DNA from: Bondarzewia mesenterica
Lineage: Eukaryota > Basidiomycota > Agaricomycetes > Russulales > Bondarzewiaceae
Length of the DNA stretch: 64,000 nucleotides
NCBI GenBank assembly: GCA_004802705.1
Contig: SGPL01000051.1
Coordinates: 26,827-90,826, forward strand
Reading direction: 5' to 3'
The first letter of the stretch is position 1. Every line of letters starts with the position of its first letter. The translations under genes and the position numbers were made by a program. This document shows, piece by piece, positions 12,921 through 25,050 of this stretch. Below the pieces are notes generated by a model, which made no database searches, had not been told where the DNA came from, and saw only the letters and a list, made by a program, of their open reading frames with translations.

Positions 12921-14248
12921 TTTTACTGCAGGTAAACACGTCAAGACTTGAGCTTGAGCGGCCCTTCACCATGCTGTATCTACTTGTGAGTAGATAAGAT
13001 AAAGAGACTGGCCAGAGACCGTGAGAGTGTTTCAACAAATTGGGCTGTTGATGCTGAAGCGGCTGCGCTGAACCAAACTCTTGCCAAACTCGCTGCTTCT
13101 GAATCCAAAGCTTGAAGCTTGACTAACTGGTTGATTTGCGTTGATTTGCCACCTGCGAGTCCGCACAGTCCGCACTTGTTTTACGACTGCTTGACAGTAA
13201 TCCTTAAAATTTTCTCAATCATTCATGTGTCATGATGGAGAGAAAAGGACGTCGCTCTCGTCCAACTCTCGTCTATGCTTTGTTCTGTTCAACTAATTTG
13301 TTGAACATTTGCCGTTCTTCCATCGGACGTGTCACTGTCGATGGAGGTGCAAAACTTCTCTTGTTGCTTCTCCCAACTATCAGGCTTCCCTGCCCACCTT
13401 TGGATCACCACACATCCTGATGATTACCTTCCACGCTGATAACTCTAGGAAGTCAACTCATTCGGATCCCGCCATGGCCGAGGCCTCAGGTATGTTACCA
13501 TTCATGATTTGCGCTCTATCTTGAATGACAGCGATCTAGCTTGTGCTCAGTGCAATGCAGACCAAACCTGGGTTTGCAGTCCAATGATGTAAGTGCGGGA
13601 AAGAGTAGGTTGCTCAAAAAGTCCATCATCATCACCGCCCTCTTTTCTCCCTTGCATATGGCAACGGTCAAAGCTCATTCCGAATCATGATCTTCCGTAT
13701 CCCCGAGCGACAGTATAAAATGGCCGTCGGACATCACCGAATGCAAATGGCGCCCTCTGCCCGCTCTCGCCTCACAACTTCCATTGCAGGCTTGCTTGGC
13801 AAAGCCAGCGGCTTACTCTCGGTATCAGTCTGACAGAAAGGAGTGTCATAGGAGCAGTTTTCGATCGTAGGAGGTCGTAGGCACATCACATCCACCATCC
13901 AACTTTGATGGATTCCCCCCTGAACTCAATTTATGTCTCACTTGCTGCTCTGCTTTGATTGGCAGCCGAGGCGAATCCGAACCATCAGCTATGGCTGATT
14001 CGTCGTCGGAGGCGGGATGGTTATCTTCTTGTATTGCAGCGTGGCCATGATCGGGACGGTGCGAATGCCGGCATGCTTACGTATGTATATCTTCCCACGA
14101 TGGCTGTACTGGTCGAGTCATCACGTGTACCATTTGTGCTTAAAAGCTGTCATTGTCTCTGCAAGGGCGTTCCTTTTGTCTCCAGGAAAGCATCCCCCCT
14201 TGTTCGCTCCTCCCTTTTGTCTTCTCTCCTCCGCTCTCAACCTTCATC
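12921..14248. other. 1.3-kb intergenic region
   Basis: No gene was supported. Small open frames at 13232-13420 and 13309-13524 have no recognisable composition or family. Short tandem echoes occur at 13130-13180 (TTGATTTGC and GTCCGCAC, each twice). The imperfect hairpin CGAATC...GATTCG lies at about 13972-14003. The sequence just before 14249 is CT-rich and looks like a promoter or leader. Confidence 0.4.
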
Positions 14249-14929
14249 ATGGCCAGTGCAGCTGTATTAAATCCCCAATTCATACCCGCAGGACCTTACT
14301 ACGATCCACGCATGCGCACCACCTCACTTTCTGCAACACGTCCTCTTTCAGCGTCGCCCCCGACTACTTCCTCGTCTTCTCTGCGCCGCACTGCCTCATA
14401 TCTATCCCTTCCAGAACTCTACCCCGATCCAGTATCATCATCTGAGCTTTTGACTTCGTGCAGAATGCTCGAGCGCTCATCACATGTGCCTTACACCCGC
14501 ACTCTGCAATACTATAAGGAGCAGCGCCAACGCACAAAGGCCGCCATCCGTTCCGAATTACTATCTGTATCGTCCAATCCGCTCTCATCCTGTCCTTTTC
14601 CACGCTCGAGGACGAACTCGCCTCTCGCCCCGCTCCAACGCATTCTCCCTGCCCGTGCCACATTTCCCCGATCGAAACGCGAACCTGACCTCTATCGAGC
14701 CGCGATCACGGGTCACATGCGATGCACGCCCGAAGGACAGAAGATTCTACATATGGGTCCGCGACTGGCGTTGTCCATCCTGTCCGCCACGCAGGAGCTA
14801 GAGCGGATCGTGGCATGTCAGTCCCACCGAGAACCGGACGGCGATGTCATCATGACGGACGGGTCTTTGGGGCTATCGTGGGTGTTTGTGCCTAATGAGG
14901 ATTGGGAAATGGTTGACACTTCTGCCTGA
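14249..14929 (+). CDS. Hypothetical Ser/Pro/Arg-rich protein
   Basis: Not recognised. The intronless frame of 226 residues starts MASAAVLNPQFIPAGPYYDPRM, has a Ser/Thr/Pro-rich first third, and has a basic centre (YYKEQRQRTKAAIRSEL; FPRSKREPDLYRAAITGH). The C-terminal part is ordered-looking (RLALSILSATQELERIVACQ) and acidic, ending VPNEDWEMVDTSA. The frame opens further upstream (ATG at 14153), but 14249 sits right after a CT-rich leader and in the better ATG context (catcATGG). There are no signal peptide or membrane segments. It may be a lineage-specific regulator; nothing in the sequence proves a role. Confidence 0.6.
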   Translation: MASAAVLNPQFIPAGPYYDPRMRTTSLSATRPLSASPPTTSSSSLRRTASYLSLPELYPDPVSSSELLTSCRMLERSSHVPYTRTLQYYKEQRQRTKAAIRSELLSVSSNPLSSCPFPRSRTNSPLAPLQRILPARATFPRSKREPDLYRAAITGHMRCTPEGQKILHMGPRLALSILSATQELERIVACQSHREPDGDVIMTDGSLGLSWVFVPNEDWEMVDTSA

Positions 14930-15457
14930 TTTGAGCAGCGACGGGATGAAAGATCCATTTATGAATTGGATCTGAGCCGCGAGCGAGCGATTGGACGGAT
15001 GACTTGCGGATGACTATAGAAGTGTGTATTTTTTTTTGCGTCGGCTTTGCCCACGACTTTCGCTATTTTGAGACACGTGGGAGAGGGTATCCTGTGCTGT
15101 GGTTCCAATTACTATGTTAGTCCCATTTCGTTTTCACGCTGTCGCTTTTGCTTTGATCGGGGTTGTCTGTACGAGGGTGTTTGTTACCACAATACTTGGG
15201 AGGACTTTCGCACAGGCTGTATGTACACCATTGTAGCGTCTCCACGATTTCCACCATCAATCTATGATACATAATTGTTACATTCATTATACAATACAAG
15301 ATAGAGTTGTTGACACGTCATCTTGGTGTGTACATTAATTAACTTGATACGTTGTGTGAATTGAAGGTCAGGTGGTCATGATCTTTCACAGAATCAGATT
15401 AAAAATATGTAGACAAGGTTGTCGCTCACCATATCGGCCTCCACGAACGAAGGACTC
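14930..15457. other. Convergent 3' region
   Basis: 528 bp between two convergent genes. It is AT-rich near 15260-15310 (ATAATTGTTACATTCATTAT), as expected of 3' ends. No gene was seen. Confidence 0.4.
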
Positions 15458-16073
15458 TCATGCTTTGGATGGTCGAGCGCGTATGGCATGTGTAGTACTT
15501 TCGCACCCCTCGCTCGACCCGTCCCGACGACAGCATGTCCACTTGAAGTTCTCCGGATACTCTCCCCTATTCGTCTTCGTGTTCATCGGACTCCCGCCGT
15601 CTGCCTCAAAATCAACGAACATTTCATAGTCCACCTGCAAGCGCCCTGAGGTGGTGTGAATAACAGCGATGAGAAGGCAGGATAACCGATGAAGCGCACA
15701 TACCTGAATGGAACTCGCACTCCCCTTCTCTTCTTCTCGTGCCGAGGTCGAAATTGTCCCCACAATTGGCACACGTCTCCCAGCTGTGGTCCACCTCGTG
15801 GGGCTGCCTGCATACTGTGATGAGTTCCCTCATCAAGGCTTGCTCCGCCGCCGGCATGGTCTGCACCATTTTCGCGACGACGCTGCGCAAGCGCTCAGCG
15901 GAGACAGTTCGGACCGCATCCAGCAGCTGACGGCGCGCGTCGACACCTCGTGTCGCTGGAATAGAAGAAGTATTGATATCGACATATGAGTCAGAGTTAT
16001 AGTGGCGAGCAGAGTCAGAGCTGGCGTGGGGTACACCAGCAGGCACGTTGGTCAAGTCTGTGATGCTAGTCAT
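15458..16073 (-). CDS. Small CHORD-like zinc-binding hypothetical protein
   Basis: The protein is about 185 residues from MTSITDLTNVPAG. The first 100 residues contain a helical stretch (QLLDAVRTVSAERLRSVVAKMVQ). The second half has a run of paired Cys/His residues: WETCANCGDNFDLG, then ECEFHSG, then across an intron (donor gtatgtg after CATTCAG; acceptor cacctcag) a stretch with YPENFKWTCC and a final GC with a downstream His (SEGCESTTHA). The order CxxC, CxxH, CC, GC...H resembles the metal ligands of CHORD domains. The CHORD-type HPG motif is here only HSG, so the fold is inferred from spacing, not identity. The gene is divergent from MFS paralogue B, with starts 309 bp apart. Role unknown. 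Confidence 0.65.
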
Positions 16074-16382
16074 AATTCAGTCGATAGTTGTTGTCATCTT
16101 GAATAATGGTAGTCAGATTATATAGGTGTTTTATAGGGGTGTTCTGGATCTTAGTGGATGTTGCGTGGGCCGTCCTAGTCAGTTACGTCGCCGCAGCGTC
16201 GCAGAGTCGAGCCGGCCCAAGCGCATCAGATTTTATACCGACAGAGTATGTAAGAAGTCGAGTCGAGTCGAGTCGGTCATTCTTCTCCAATCTTCACTTG
16301 TCCATAACACTCCTCTCACCTTCCTCGTTTTCGAGGCTGCGCCTGAAAGTCTGTTCTCGCGCTTTCGCTCGAACAGTCGGTC
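16074..16382. promoter_or_regulatory. Divergent promoter between the CHORD-like gene and MFS paralogue B
   Basis: This 309-bp space separates two head-to-head starts. It contains TATATAGG-like motifs near 16117-16135 and a short (GAGTC)n array at about 16256-16276. The assignment rests on gene orientation only. Confidence 0.45.
16256..16276. repeat. Short pentanucleotide tandem repeat (GAGTC, about four units)
   Basis: AGTCG/GAGTC units repeat directly without interruption, about 110 bp upstream of the MFS paralogue B start. Confidence 0.6.
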
Positions 16383-18232
16383 ATGTCCGCACCAGTGTCC
16401 CCCCATAGGCTGGATGAACAAACACCCCTCCTGGCAGCTTCATTCAGCGATGCCGCTGACACTGACGATCTCAAAAAACCGACCCCTTTGCCAAAAGGAC
16501 AAATTGCGATACTGCTGCTCATCCAGATGGCAGAGCCAATAACGTCCCAGTCCATCTTGCCTTTTATCAATCAAGTAAGTATTTGGTGTACCCGCGGAGA
16601 TGACAATGGGCCTGCTTACAATTTGTCTGACCATGAAACAGCTTGTGAGCGAGTTGGGCATTACGGGCGGGGATGAAAGGAAGGTGGGGTATTATGCTGG
16701 GTTAATAGTGAGTATATCTTGTCCTTCATTCTCGCGTGAAAGTCCGATAACCTGCCTCTGCACAGGAATCGCTGTTCTTCATGGCCGAGGCTACGATGGT
16801 ACTCCAGTGGAGTCGACTATCTGATCGTGTGGGAAGAAGGCCTATACTGATGGTGGGATTGCTGGGCTTGACAATTTCAATGTTATGCTTCGGACTTTCA
16901 AAGACGTTTCTGACCCTTGTCTTGAGGTGAGCATAAAGATGATCCTACTATCTTCTGATCGCTGCTTACACTTTCGGTGTCGAAAGTCGCGCCTTCGCAG
17001 GGGGGGCAAATGGCAATATCGCTATCATGAAGAGCATGGTGGCCGAGATCTCCGACGAGACAAATATTGCCCAAGCATTCTCCCTCATGCCCGTGGTATG
17101 GGCCACGGGTTCTACCGTTGGGTGCGTACTGATGCTCTTCCATCGTTCGGCGATATGCTGTTGACACTTTAAAAGCCCTTTCATAGGTGGTGTATTCTCG
17201 CGCCCGCATGATCGGTTCCCGGATGCGTTCAAAAATAAATTCTGGAAGCTGTACCCCTACTTCTTGCCATGCGCCGTGGCTGCCGGTTACTGCATGATGT
17301 CGCTACTCACCACAGCGGCGTTCTTGAAGGAGGTCAGCATACTCATCGGGCTTTCTTTCGATCGTCACATCGCTAACGTCATTCTAGACCCTGAATAAAG
17401 ACCTAACAAGTAAAACGTACTCATCAGATGCAGGGTCGAACGCTGCGAATTCTGGCATAGCAGATAGGCCTGCGCTGGAATGCGGAGATATGCAGGAGTC
17501 GAGAATACAGGAGAAACCAGTCCCGCTTCGTGGACTGTTCACTTTGCCCGTACTACTCTCTGTAGTCAATTATGGATTTCTTGCCCTCCTGGATATCGCC
17601 TTGGCGGCGCTCCTCCCATTGTTCTATTCGACACCAATCGAGCTCGGAGGGCTTGGTCTTTCACCGGCCACTATCGGGTTGTGTATGGGTGCGTTCGGGA
17701 TTATGAACGGTGTCTTCCAGGGCCTCTATTTCTCCAAGATTGTTCGTTATTTGGGGCCGAGACGGCTCTTTATGATTGGAATGGGATCGTTCATACCCTT
17801 GTTCGCACTTTTCCCTATAATAAACTTCCTCGCGCGCCGCGTGGGCTTTTCACTTCCAGTCTGGTCGGTGTTAGCAGTGCAACTGGCGATCATGGTTGTA
17901 ATGGATATGTCATATGGTGCGTCCTTATCTCCTAGGTTTAGCCAGAGTAACATCGAACCTTATTCCTTCAAGGATGCATATTTCTATACATCACCTCCGC
18001 TTCGCCCAACAAGCGGTCGCTGGGCGCTACCAACGGATTTGCGCAGACGGTAATATCGGTTGTGCGCACGATCGGACCGGCGATGTCGACTTCGCTCTTC
18101 GCACTGACGATAGAAAGACACATGCTTTGGGGGTATGGCGTCTACATAATTCTTATTCTCATCACTCTGGTTTCGTTGCTGGTGGCTACGCCTCTTCCTC
18201 ACGAGGTCTGGGGGTCGCAGGAGAAGCATTAG
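16383..18232 (+). CDS. MFS transporter (DHA1/TetR-like), paralogue B
   Basis: A 12-TM major facilitator and duplicate of the gene at 4278-6266. The start MSAPVSPHRL is followed by EQTPLLAA, the same acidic dileucine position as in paralogue A. TM1 has QMAEPITSQSILPF. Motif A is WSRLSDRVGRKP. Then come GLTISMLCFGLSKTF, GGANGNIAIMKSMVAEISDE, and GPFIGGVFSRPHDRFPDAF. A charged loop rich in Ser and Asp (about residues 250-290) separates the two halves. The second half contains FYSTPIELGGLGLSPATIG, SYGCIFLYITSASPN, and a terminal VATPLPHEVWGSQEKH. Eight or so introns of 50-65 nt are visible, many at the same places as in paralogue A. Length is about 520 residues. The substrate is unknown. Confidence 0.87.
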
Positions 18233-21200
18233 ATACTCACTGTTTTACGGCACGTTTTCCATGATCTTCCGCTCCACGACCTGTAATGACAATGGAATCT
18301 TCTTGTTAGAATAGTTCATGAACCATCGGTCCGTCGGATACAGACCACCCATGCGAAACAAGGGTGCGAATGTTTGGGGCAATACCAGGTCAAATCGATT
18401 TATTGAGTCTGCCGAGGCCCCGGCACGCTTCTGACCAAATTTCGTATTTTTTGAACGGTACGGTCCGAAGAGCTTTTCCAAATACCTTGTACCTGTCGTA
18501 AAAATAATTCTAACTCGGTGTTTTCCATACAAGGAAGGCCTAGTATTGGATGGTGAAAAGCTGGCATTCGCGATTCAGCATGGAAACACATCGAGAGTAA
18601 GATCTAGGACTCGAGGAATCTGAAAAATGTAGAATGCTAATCATTGCCTTTAACATGGCGCTGGAATAGTAGCCTACGTCAAAATGTCAGTTCGCGAAGG
18701 CCTTGGCCAGCTTGGCGCTCAGTGATTTTTTCATTTATTTTTTGGCTTCCCCCCTTTTCATCTGTTGGTATCATCCGAAGGACGTCGATGGCTCTAGATC
18801 TTGGTCAATCTTAGCTCGGTGCGTCAGACCTGGACCCACGAGGACCGTCTCGAAGGTTAAATCGTGACCCTGTGGTGATTTTCTCCGGCAAGAACCCCTT
18901 CAACATGATCTTGATATTTGTTATCTTCAGCGACCGGCAATTCTAATTGCACAGAGATTTGGTTCTCGCGGTCACTCTCATCAAATGACGCCCGAAGATA
19001 GGTTACCGACAATATAATATCTGCCGGACAGTTTCCTTTCTACCAACAAAAACCTAATGACAATCGGATTGGTGTTGAGTAAGTTATATATGAACCTTTG
19101 CCAAGGCCTAGATAAAGCAGTCGGTCAATTCTTCCTGTGATTAATGTGGTAGCAAGAGCGATTTATTTTCACCAGTTCATTATCTTAATGATGCCATTTC
19201 CTCAGGCTCCTCCTGAACATAAGGTTATGTAATATTGTCTGTACAAATCCGAGAAGGCAAGTTACTATACTAAGTAGTACGTTCGGCGCGATGACTCTAC
19301 CATTACTGTAAAGGTGATCACTGACAAGTCCCTACGTGTCGCCTCCCCACCTCTCCCCACTCTACGAATCATTCAATGCATTCAAGTTGAACCTCCTGTG
19401 CGCATTGGGTCTCTGCGCTGTCCACGCCGCGATAATACGAAGTATACAATGTCCGTAAAATTTTAGCGGTTGGCAGCCTTATCACACGGAGTTATCCTAT
19501 CGAAGTCATCTGCTGAGGATTGGCCAGTATTTTTATCCAGCATCTTAATCAGAGGTATCTGGATGCCACCGTGATCTCTCTTTTTCTAGTAGACCAAGAA
19601 GAGGGTCATTCCGATTAGCTACCAAATCCGACGGTGTGAGATTCGGGAAGCGAAGACAGATGGTCCTTCAACCTTCCGGGTCATACAGGTGTCAAACTTG
19701 CAGGAGCAGCTGGGCTTTTCCATACCTGCTATACCTAACCGAGAACCCATGTATATGTAGGTGCGGCCGGTGAGCCAGCCCGTTCTCATCTTCTATTCCT
19801 TATCGAGCGCCCATCGCTGGTCATGACTTACCGAGCTCCATCTTGCCCCTTCTCACGTATTCTCAGCAATGCATCCTATTTTTAGCAATAATCGGCAGGA
19901 TCAACAGTGCTGTTTTGTGAGATCAAACTTTCAATTAGTAAAATTTGGACATGTACCAATCCGGAGGCCAAAGGTGCGTTTTCTGTCTTGCGTATCACAG
20001 GATAAAACCGCAGCGCCTTGCTTCTTTGCGTAAGATATCGTAACGAAGGAATATAGCAACATCCAATGTGCGATATACGCCGACGGCCGCCATCTATTTA
20101 TTGAACGGGAACAGCCATTGCTGCAGAAACCAAGGATGTTCTCCTCTCAAGTAAACATCGGTGATACTTCTTGAGGACGGCGACATCGTATTGCAGCCGT
20201 TGGGTTCTCGCCCTGAACTTTTAGGGGATAGAGGGACTAACTAGAACATGTAATAAGCTTCGTTGAGTCCCGTACATGGCACAAGCAGGACTATCGTTTC
20301 GGGTTTCCTCTATCTTCTGAGCTCCACATCCTCAAGGGTCCAGGCTTTGGTAAGAGGACATCTCGGTGCCACGCAATCTTCATGGTCTCAGCACTTCTCA
20401 GCAGGACGGATGGTAGGAACACTTTTGATAAGGGGCATCCAGGGCAATTCTCGAAGCACCCGCGCCTGCTTTATCCGTAAGTTTTCATGTCATTGCGGTG
20501 CGTATCGACGGGACTCCGCAACTACCAGTCTGCTAACGTAACATTGCGTTTTCGTTCTTGCTTTGCTCGCACTGTACTGCGGCGTTGGATTCCCAGTGTG
20601 ATCGCGGATTAAAAGGTGTCGTGCCAGTTACCTTTCATAGACCAGATAACGAGCTGGAGTTATTTCCGGCCACTCATTCCTTGTACACAGGCGAAATTTT
20701 TTAGTCTGAAGTGCGGGTAGAGACGGAATACTGTATTATTACACCTTTCTATTCACGGAGTGATAGTGCGGGGTGAGCATGTCCTGTTTTCAACTTTTCA
20801 GGATTGATACGATCCGAAAATCTCCCTTTCGCCCGATCGAAACGCACATCTAGCGCTAGTTCCAATTGGTAGGTTGTGGCAGTTCACAACAGTTGTTCCA
20901 CGGGACCGCTCAGCGCTCAATATTTCCATCGCATGATGCAGGCATACTTACTTTCCGATTGCCGATCCACGGTGAATATCGTGGAATTGGAAAGTGCGAG
21001 TAAAAAAGGAACGATGTAACTTGCGCACCGCACGGCGCACGTCTCAGGGCGGATGCATCCGTATCCCCGGATCGCAGGTTGTGCCTCCTTACAACGCAGG
21101 GATTGGTTCCGAGACCGTTACCCCGCAATCACTCGTGCGCAGCGCGAGTGCCACAGGCATGCACGGGGTTACACAGGCATGAATCGGTATTCAGAGACAG

Positions 21201-21395
21201 CAGCGAAATTCGCATTAGGTCCGTGCTCCTAATTGTTCCGTCTCAGGCTGGTTCCAAGTCGTCAATCTCTAGGCTCTCATTCAACCGGTCACCAGGTTAT
21301 GATGACACATTTGAAACAGAGTCTCCGTCGAGGTATATAAAGACGAGCATGACTCTGGGACAAACCAAGACATCCTCTCCTTCAGATCAATAACC
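18233..21395. other. 3.2-kb gene-poor region
   Basis: No coding sequence, tRNA or transposon was recognised on either strand. Open frames are short (under 100 codons) and unlike known proteins. The longest minus-strand frame (18245-18532) sits at the left end. Stops are frequent in all frames, and composition is more AT-rich than the flanking genes. The final 300 bp are the promoter of the oxalate decarboxylase gene. Confidence 0.5.
21333..21340 (+). promoter_or_regulatory. TATA box of the oxalate decarboxylase gene
   Basis: GTATATAAAG lies about 60 bp upstream of the ATG at 21396, followed by a C/T-rich leader. Position and sequence suit a strongly inducible fungal promoter. Confidence 0.6.
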
Positions 21396-23636
21396 ATGTT
21401 GCAGCTCAGCAGCCTGGTGAGCTCTCTCGTAGGCCTCATCTTCCTCGCTGTCTCTATCTCGGCTGCGCCTGCCGGCTCGTCTGCGGCGGTGTCTTCAGTC
21501 TCAGCTATATCCAACGTTGCCTCTGCCAGCGTGGCCGTGGCCAGCTCAGAATCCCCCAGCTCAACCTCCGATGCATCCGCAGCGAGTCCGAGCCCAACTG
21601 TTGCTTTTGCGAGCGACGACCCAAATACTGTCATCTTCTCGCCGGGTGCAGACGTCCAGCCGGAAGCCCAACGTGGTACATTAGGCTCCACCGTCATCGG
21701 CCCTCAGAATGTAGAGATCGACAGGCAGAATCCCGACTTCCTTGCACCTCCTACAACGGACAATGGCGATGTGTGAGTACTTTTGATATCCTTAAGGTCC
21801 TGAAATTAACAACAATATCAAAGGTCGAATGCGAAGTGGCCTTTCGGTCTCAGTCATAACCGTCTGCAGACGGGAGGCTGGGCAAGGCAACAAAACAGTG
21901 AGAGCTGTTCATCTCATACCATTTGAATGCTATCTTATTCTGGTATATAGTCGAAGTGATGCCGATCGCAACAGGTACGCACTGCGCGTATTAATACTGA
22001 AATGTTCTGACTTCATCTCCCACAGAAATGGCTGGCGTGAATATGCGACTTGAACCAGGCGCCGTTCGGTATGTATGCTTTTGGAAAAGCCAGCTATCAT
22101 TCTCATTGCTGCCTAGAGAATTGCATTGGCACAAGACCTCCGAGGTATGTATTTGCTGTCAAGACTTCGACACCTTCGGCGCCTTGATAACATGAAATTA
22201 CTTTTAGTGGGCATATGTCATTAAGGTGAATACTCCCTTGGTACGATGATTCATCTAGTAGCTCCTCTAAAATGGCGCACAGGGTTCGACTCAAATTACG
22301 GCAGTAGATCAAGATGGAAAGAACTATTTGGCGACAGTAGTAAGCTGACATGTACGTTGTATCGTCTTGGATACTCACCGTGTCCTATCTCGTAGAACCA
22401 AGGTGACCTTTGGTACTTCCCTCCCGGCATACCACACTCCCTTCAGGCGACCAATGACTCTGCTGAAGGATCGGAATTTCTGCTGGTCCGCTAATGAACC
22501 TTGTACTTTGAATGACACAACATTGCATTAACCCGTTCAAATGGCGTTTACAGGTATTCGATGATGGCGCATTCAGCGAGGACGCCACGTTTTTAGTACG
22601 TCTCGCTCTTCTCGAGTTTCATCTCGCCGCGTTCATCTATATGTCATACTTATATGCTTGCTAATAGCTCACAGACTGGCTTGCACATGTCCCGAAAGAA
22701 GTCCTCGCCAAGAACTTCCAGACGGACATCTCAGCATTCGACCAGATTCCTTCGAGGGAACTTTACATATTCCCGGCTGGTAAAGAGTTGTCTTTGGCTT
22801 CAGCATGCTATCTTTATTACTGATATGGCGTCTGTTAAGAAATCCCCTCTTCTAGTGCTTCTGCAGTGTCAGATCCTCAAGGCCAAGTCCCCAACGCGTT
22901 TTCTTTCGCCATGTCCGAGATGAACGCTACGAAGTTGAGCGGCGGAACGGTGAAGGTCGTAGATTCGACAAACTTCCCCATCACAACCACCATTGCCGCT
23001 GCGGACGTCACCGTTGAGCCTGGTGCAATAAGGGAGCTTCACGTCAGTTGGATTCAAGCGAGTTCTGTGACTGTTTATTGACTTTATAAAATTGTAGTGG
23101 CACCCAACTCAGGACGAATGGTCCTATTTCATGTGCGTTCTCGTGCTTATTAATTGGTCGCATTCTGAAAAATCTCCACAGTGAGGGCAATGCTCGCGTG
23201 ACCATCTTTGCCTCGCAGAGCAATGCCCGGACATTTGACTACCAAGCCGGTGATGTCGGCTACGTTCCTGCATCCTTTGGTAAGTTGGACTGAAGCCATT
23301 CATATGATGCCGCTCATACATCACTGTAGGACACTATGTCGAGAACATCGGCAACACGACCTTGCATTACCTCGAGATCTTCAAAACCGGTGAGCCGTGT
23401 GTTTCCATCATTCTGAACTTGCGACTGAAATAATCTGAACCTGTAAAAGATCGCTTCTCGGACGTCAGTCTTAGCCAGGTAAGAGAAATTGAAACAAATT
23501 TTCATACAATCACCGACATTCTTTCTAGTGGCTCGCTTTGACTCCTCCCGAGTTAGTGAAAGCTCATCTTGGCCTCTCCGACGAGACGATTGCCACGTTG
23601 AAAAAGACGAAGCAAACCGTCGTGGGACCGTCGTAG
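21396..23636 (+). CDS. Secreted bicupin oxalate decarboxylase
   Basis: This is a manganese bicupin that splits oxalate into formate and CO2 outside the cell. A signal peptide is clear (MLQLSSLVSSLVGLIFLAVSISAAPAG), followed by about 60 residues very rich in Ser, Ala and Val. The two cupin metal sites are RELHWHKTSEWAYVIKG and, across an intron near 23040-23100, RELHWHPTQDEWSYFIEG. Further conserved pieces are QGDLWYFPPGIPHS in domain 1, DVGYVPASFGHYVEN in domain 2, and the C-terminal LSQWLALTPPELVKAHLGLSDE. The gene is split by more than ten short introns, and some exons are very small. Length is about 460 residues. Wood- and litter-decay fungi use such enzymes to control oxalate and pH. An oxalate oxidase-like activity cannot be excluded without the lid residues being checked. 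Confidence 0.9.
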
Positions 23637-25050
23637 AGTTTTTTTGTCCTAGTTCTATATGATATGATTGAAAGACTCCTTTGGATTCATTGAGTATCTT
23701 TTCGGACTTATTTCACGTTAGTATCTCGTTTCTGGCTTGTCTCGTGTTACGATTGAGATACAGGGTCACGAAATTAATGGTCTTGCCTTTCATAACACGA
23801 CTTCGAATCTCGGTGAGGTGTCATGAGCTGTGTATATATTGCAGACGTTGTGGGGAACATGAAAGTACGGAATGTGTCAGGTGATTGAAGAGAGGACGAG
23901 CGCATATCAAACCCTATGAAGGAGCGATTGCCGTTGGGGCATGGACCATTGAAAACAGAGGGTATACGGATCGAGCGCAACCGACGGAACAAATCTGATA
24001 TCTAGAACCAAAATCAACATGCTGCGCTCATTCAACCGGCGTTGGCACGTTGAAAATGCAGCACTTCATTAGATCCAGTTTGGAAAAGAAGGAAATGGAC
24101 TTTGGCGACAGCTCACTGGCATGCAAACTTGCAGAAAATAAATTTAAATAAGACAGCGTGCATGTGCCGCTGAACTTCGCCCTCTAAGCAAGAGAGCATG
24201 GTCTATCCTCATGCTCTAAGTGCTGTCCCACAAAGGGAGTTGGTTGAAGTAGAGAACCGACTTGAGCCTACGCCAACTCTCTGTTACTCTCCGGCATCTG
24301 TATTCGGGAATTAAACGTCTACTTGGTACCTCGGCTGCACTTGTCCTAGGAGAAATACGGGCAGCAGGCTCGTACACATGCCGAGTTCCTGAGCACAGGC
24401 GCAATGCAAGATTTGTGATCGAGCCGCGGGATTGAAGCGAAGGACATGAAGTGCAAAGGATGGCCGGAAAATATTAGCGGAGATAGAGCGGCTTCAGGAC
24501 AGGCTCACGAGGAACAGGCCTGAGCTCTAAGTGGATGCTGACCAAGGCATGTTTGTTGAACGGCAAGAAATCAGAACTTTTTGTCGATGGTCGAGTTCTT
24601 GATAGCAGCGGTGAGATGTTAAAGAAAGAGATAGTTTGCAGGATAAGCTGGTCGTACTAGCGATGGCAGGCCGCCTTATTCATGGGCTACAAGAATGCGG
24701 TCCTACCGGAATAGATTGATCATAGTGACGTGAAGCACAATATGTATATTCCAATCCTCAGACCAAGGAACGCGGACGGTGTCGGACCTACTGGGAGACT
24801 AGCGGTAAGAGAGGGGTAGCCCGTATGCAGAAAGTTCAAAGTAGTCCGAATAGTTGACTGGTAGTGCTTCATTCATTACGTCGTGACGTCAACTTTCTCG
24901 TGAACGTGCTTCATTTACTTAGGTAATCACGGGTCTGAGGGATGTCGACGACAAGTCGTCCAGACTCGTCCTGCAGCTGGTGACCATCGACTTTCACCTT
25001 GTCACCTCTCTGTAAACTCATTCCTGCCTCTGCATCTGTCGTGGTCGTCA
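23637..25050. other. 1.4-kb intergenic region
   Basis: No gene supported. The frames present are short. The stretch 24530-24720 looked faintly like degraded transposon coding sequence, but I could not tie it to any domain. The ATTACGTCGTGACGTCAA at about 24875 contains two overlapping ACGTCA/TGACGT (CRE-like) cores. Confidence 0.35.

Noticed and set aside
13232..13524. Two small overlapping plus-strand open frames downstream of the urease start
   Set aside because: Composition and length are as expected by chance, and there is no motif or splice continuation.
18245..18532. A 95-codon minus-strand frame just after MFS paralogue B
   Set aside because: No family was recognised, no splice partners were evident, and it overlaps the likely 3' UTR of the transporter.
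24530..24720. Possible degraded retrotransposon coding fragment
   Set aside because: Translations gave only a vague impression of retroelement sequence with stops in all frames; no RT or integrase motif was identified.
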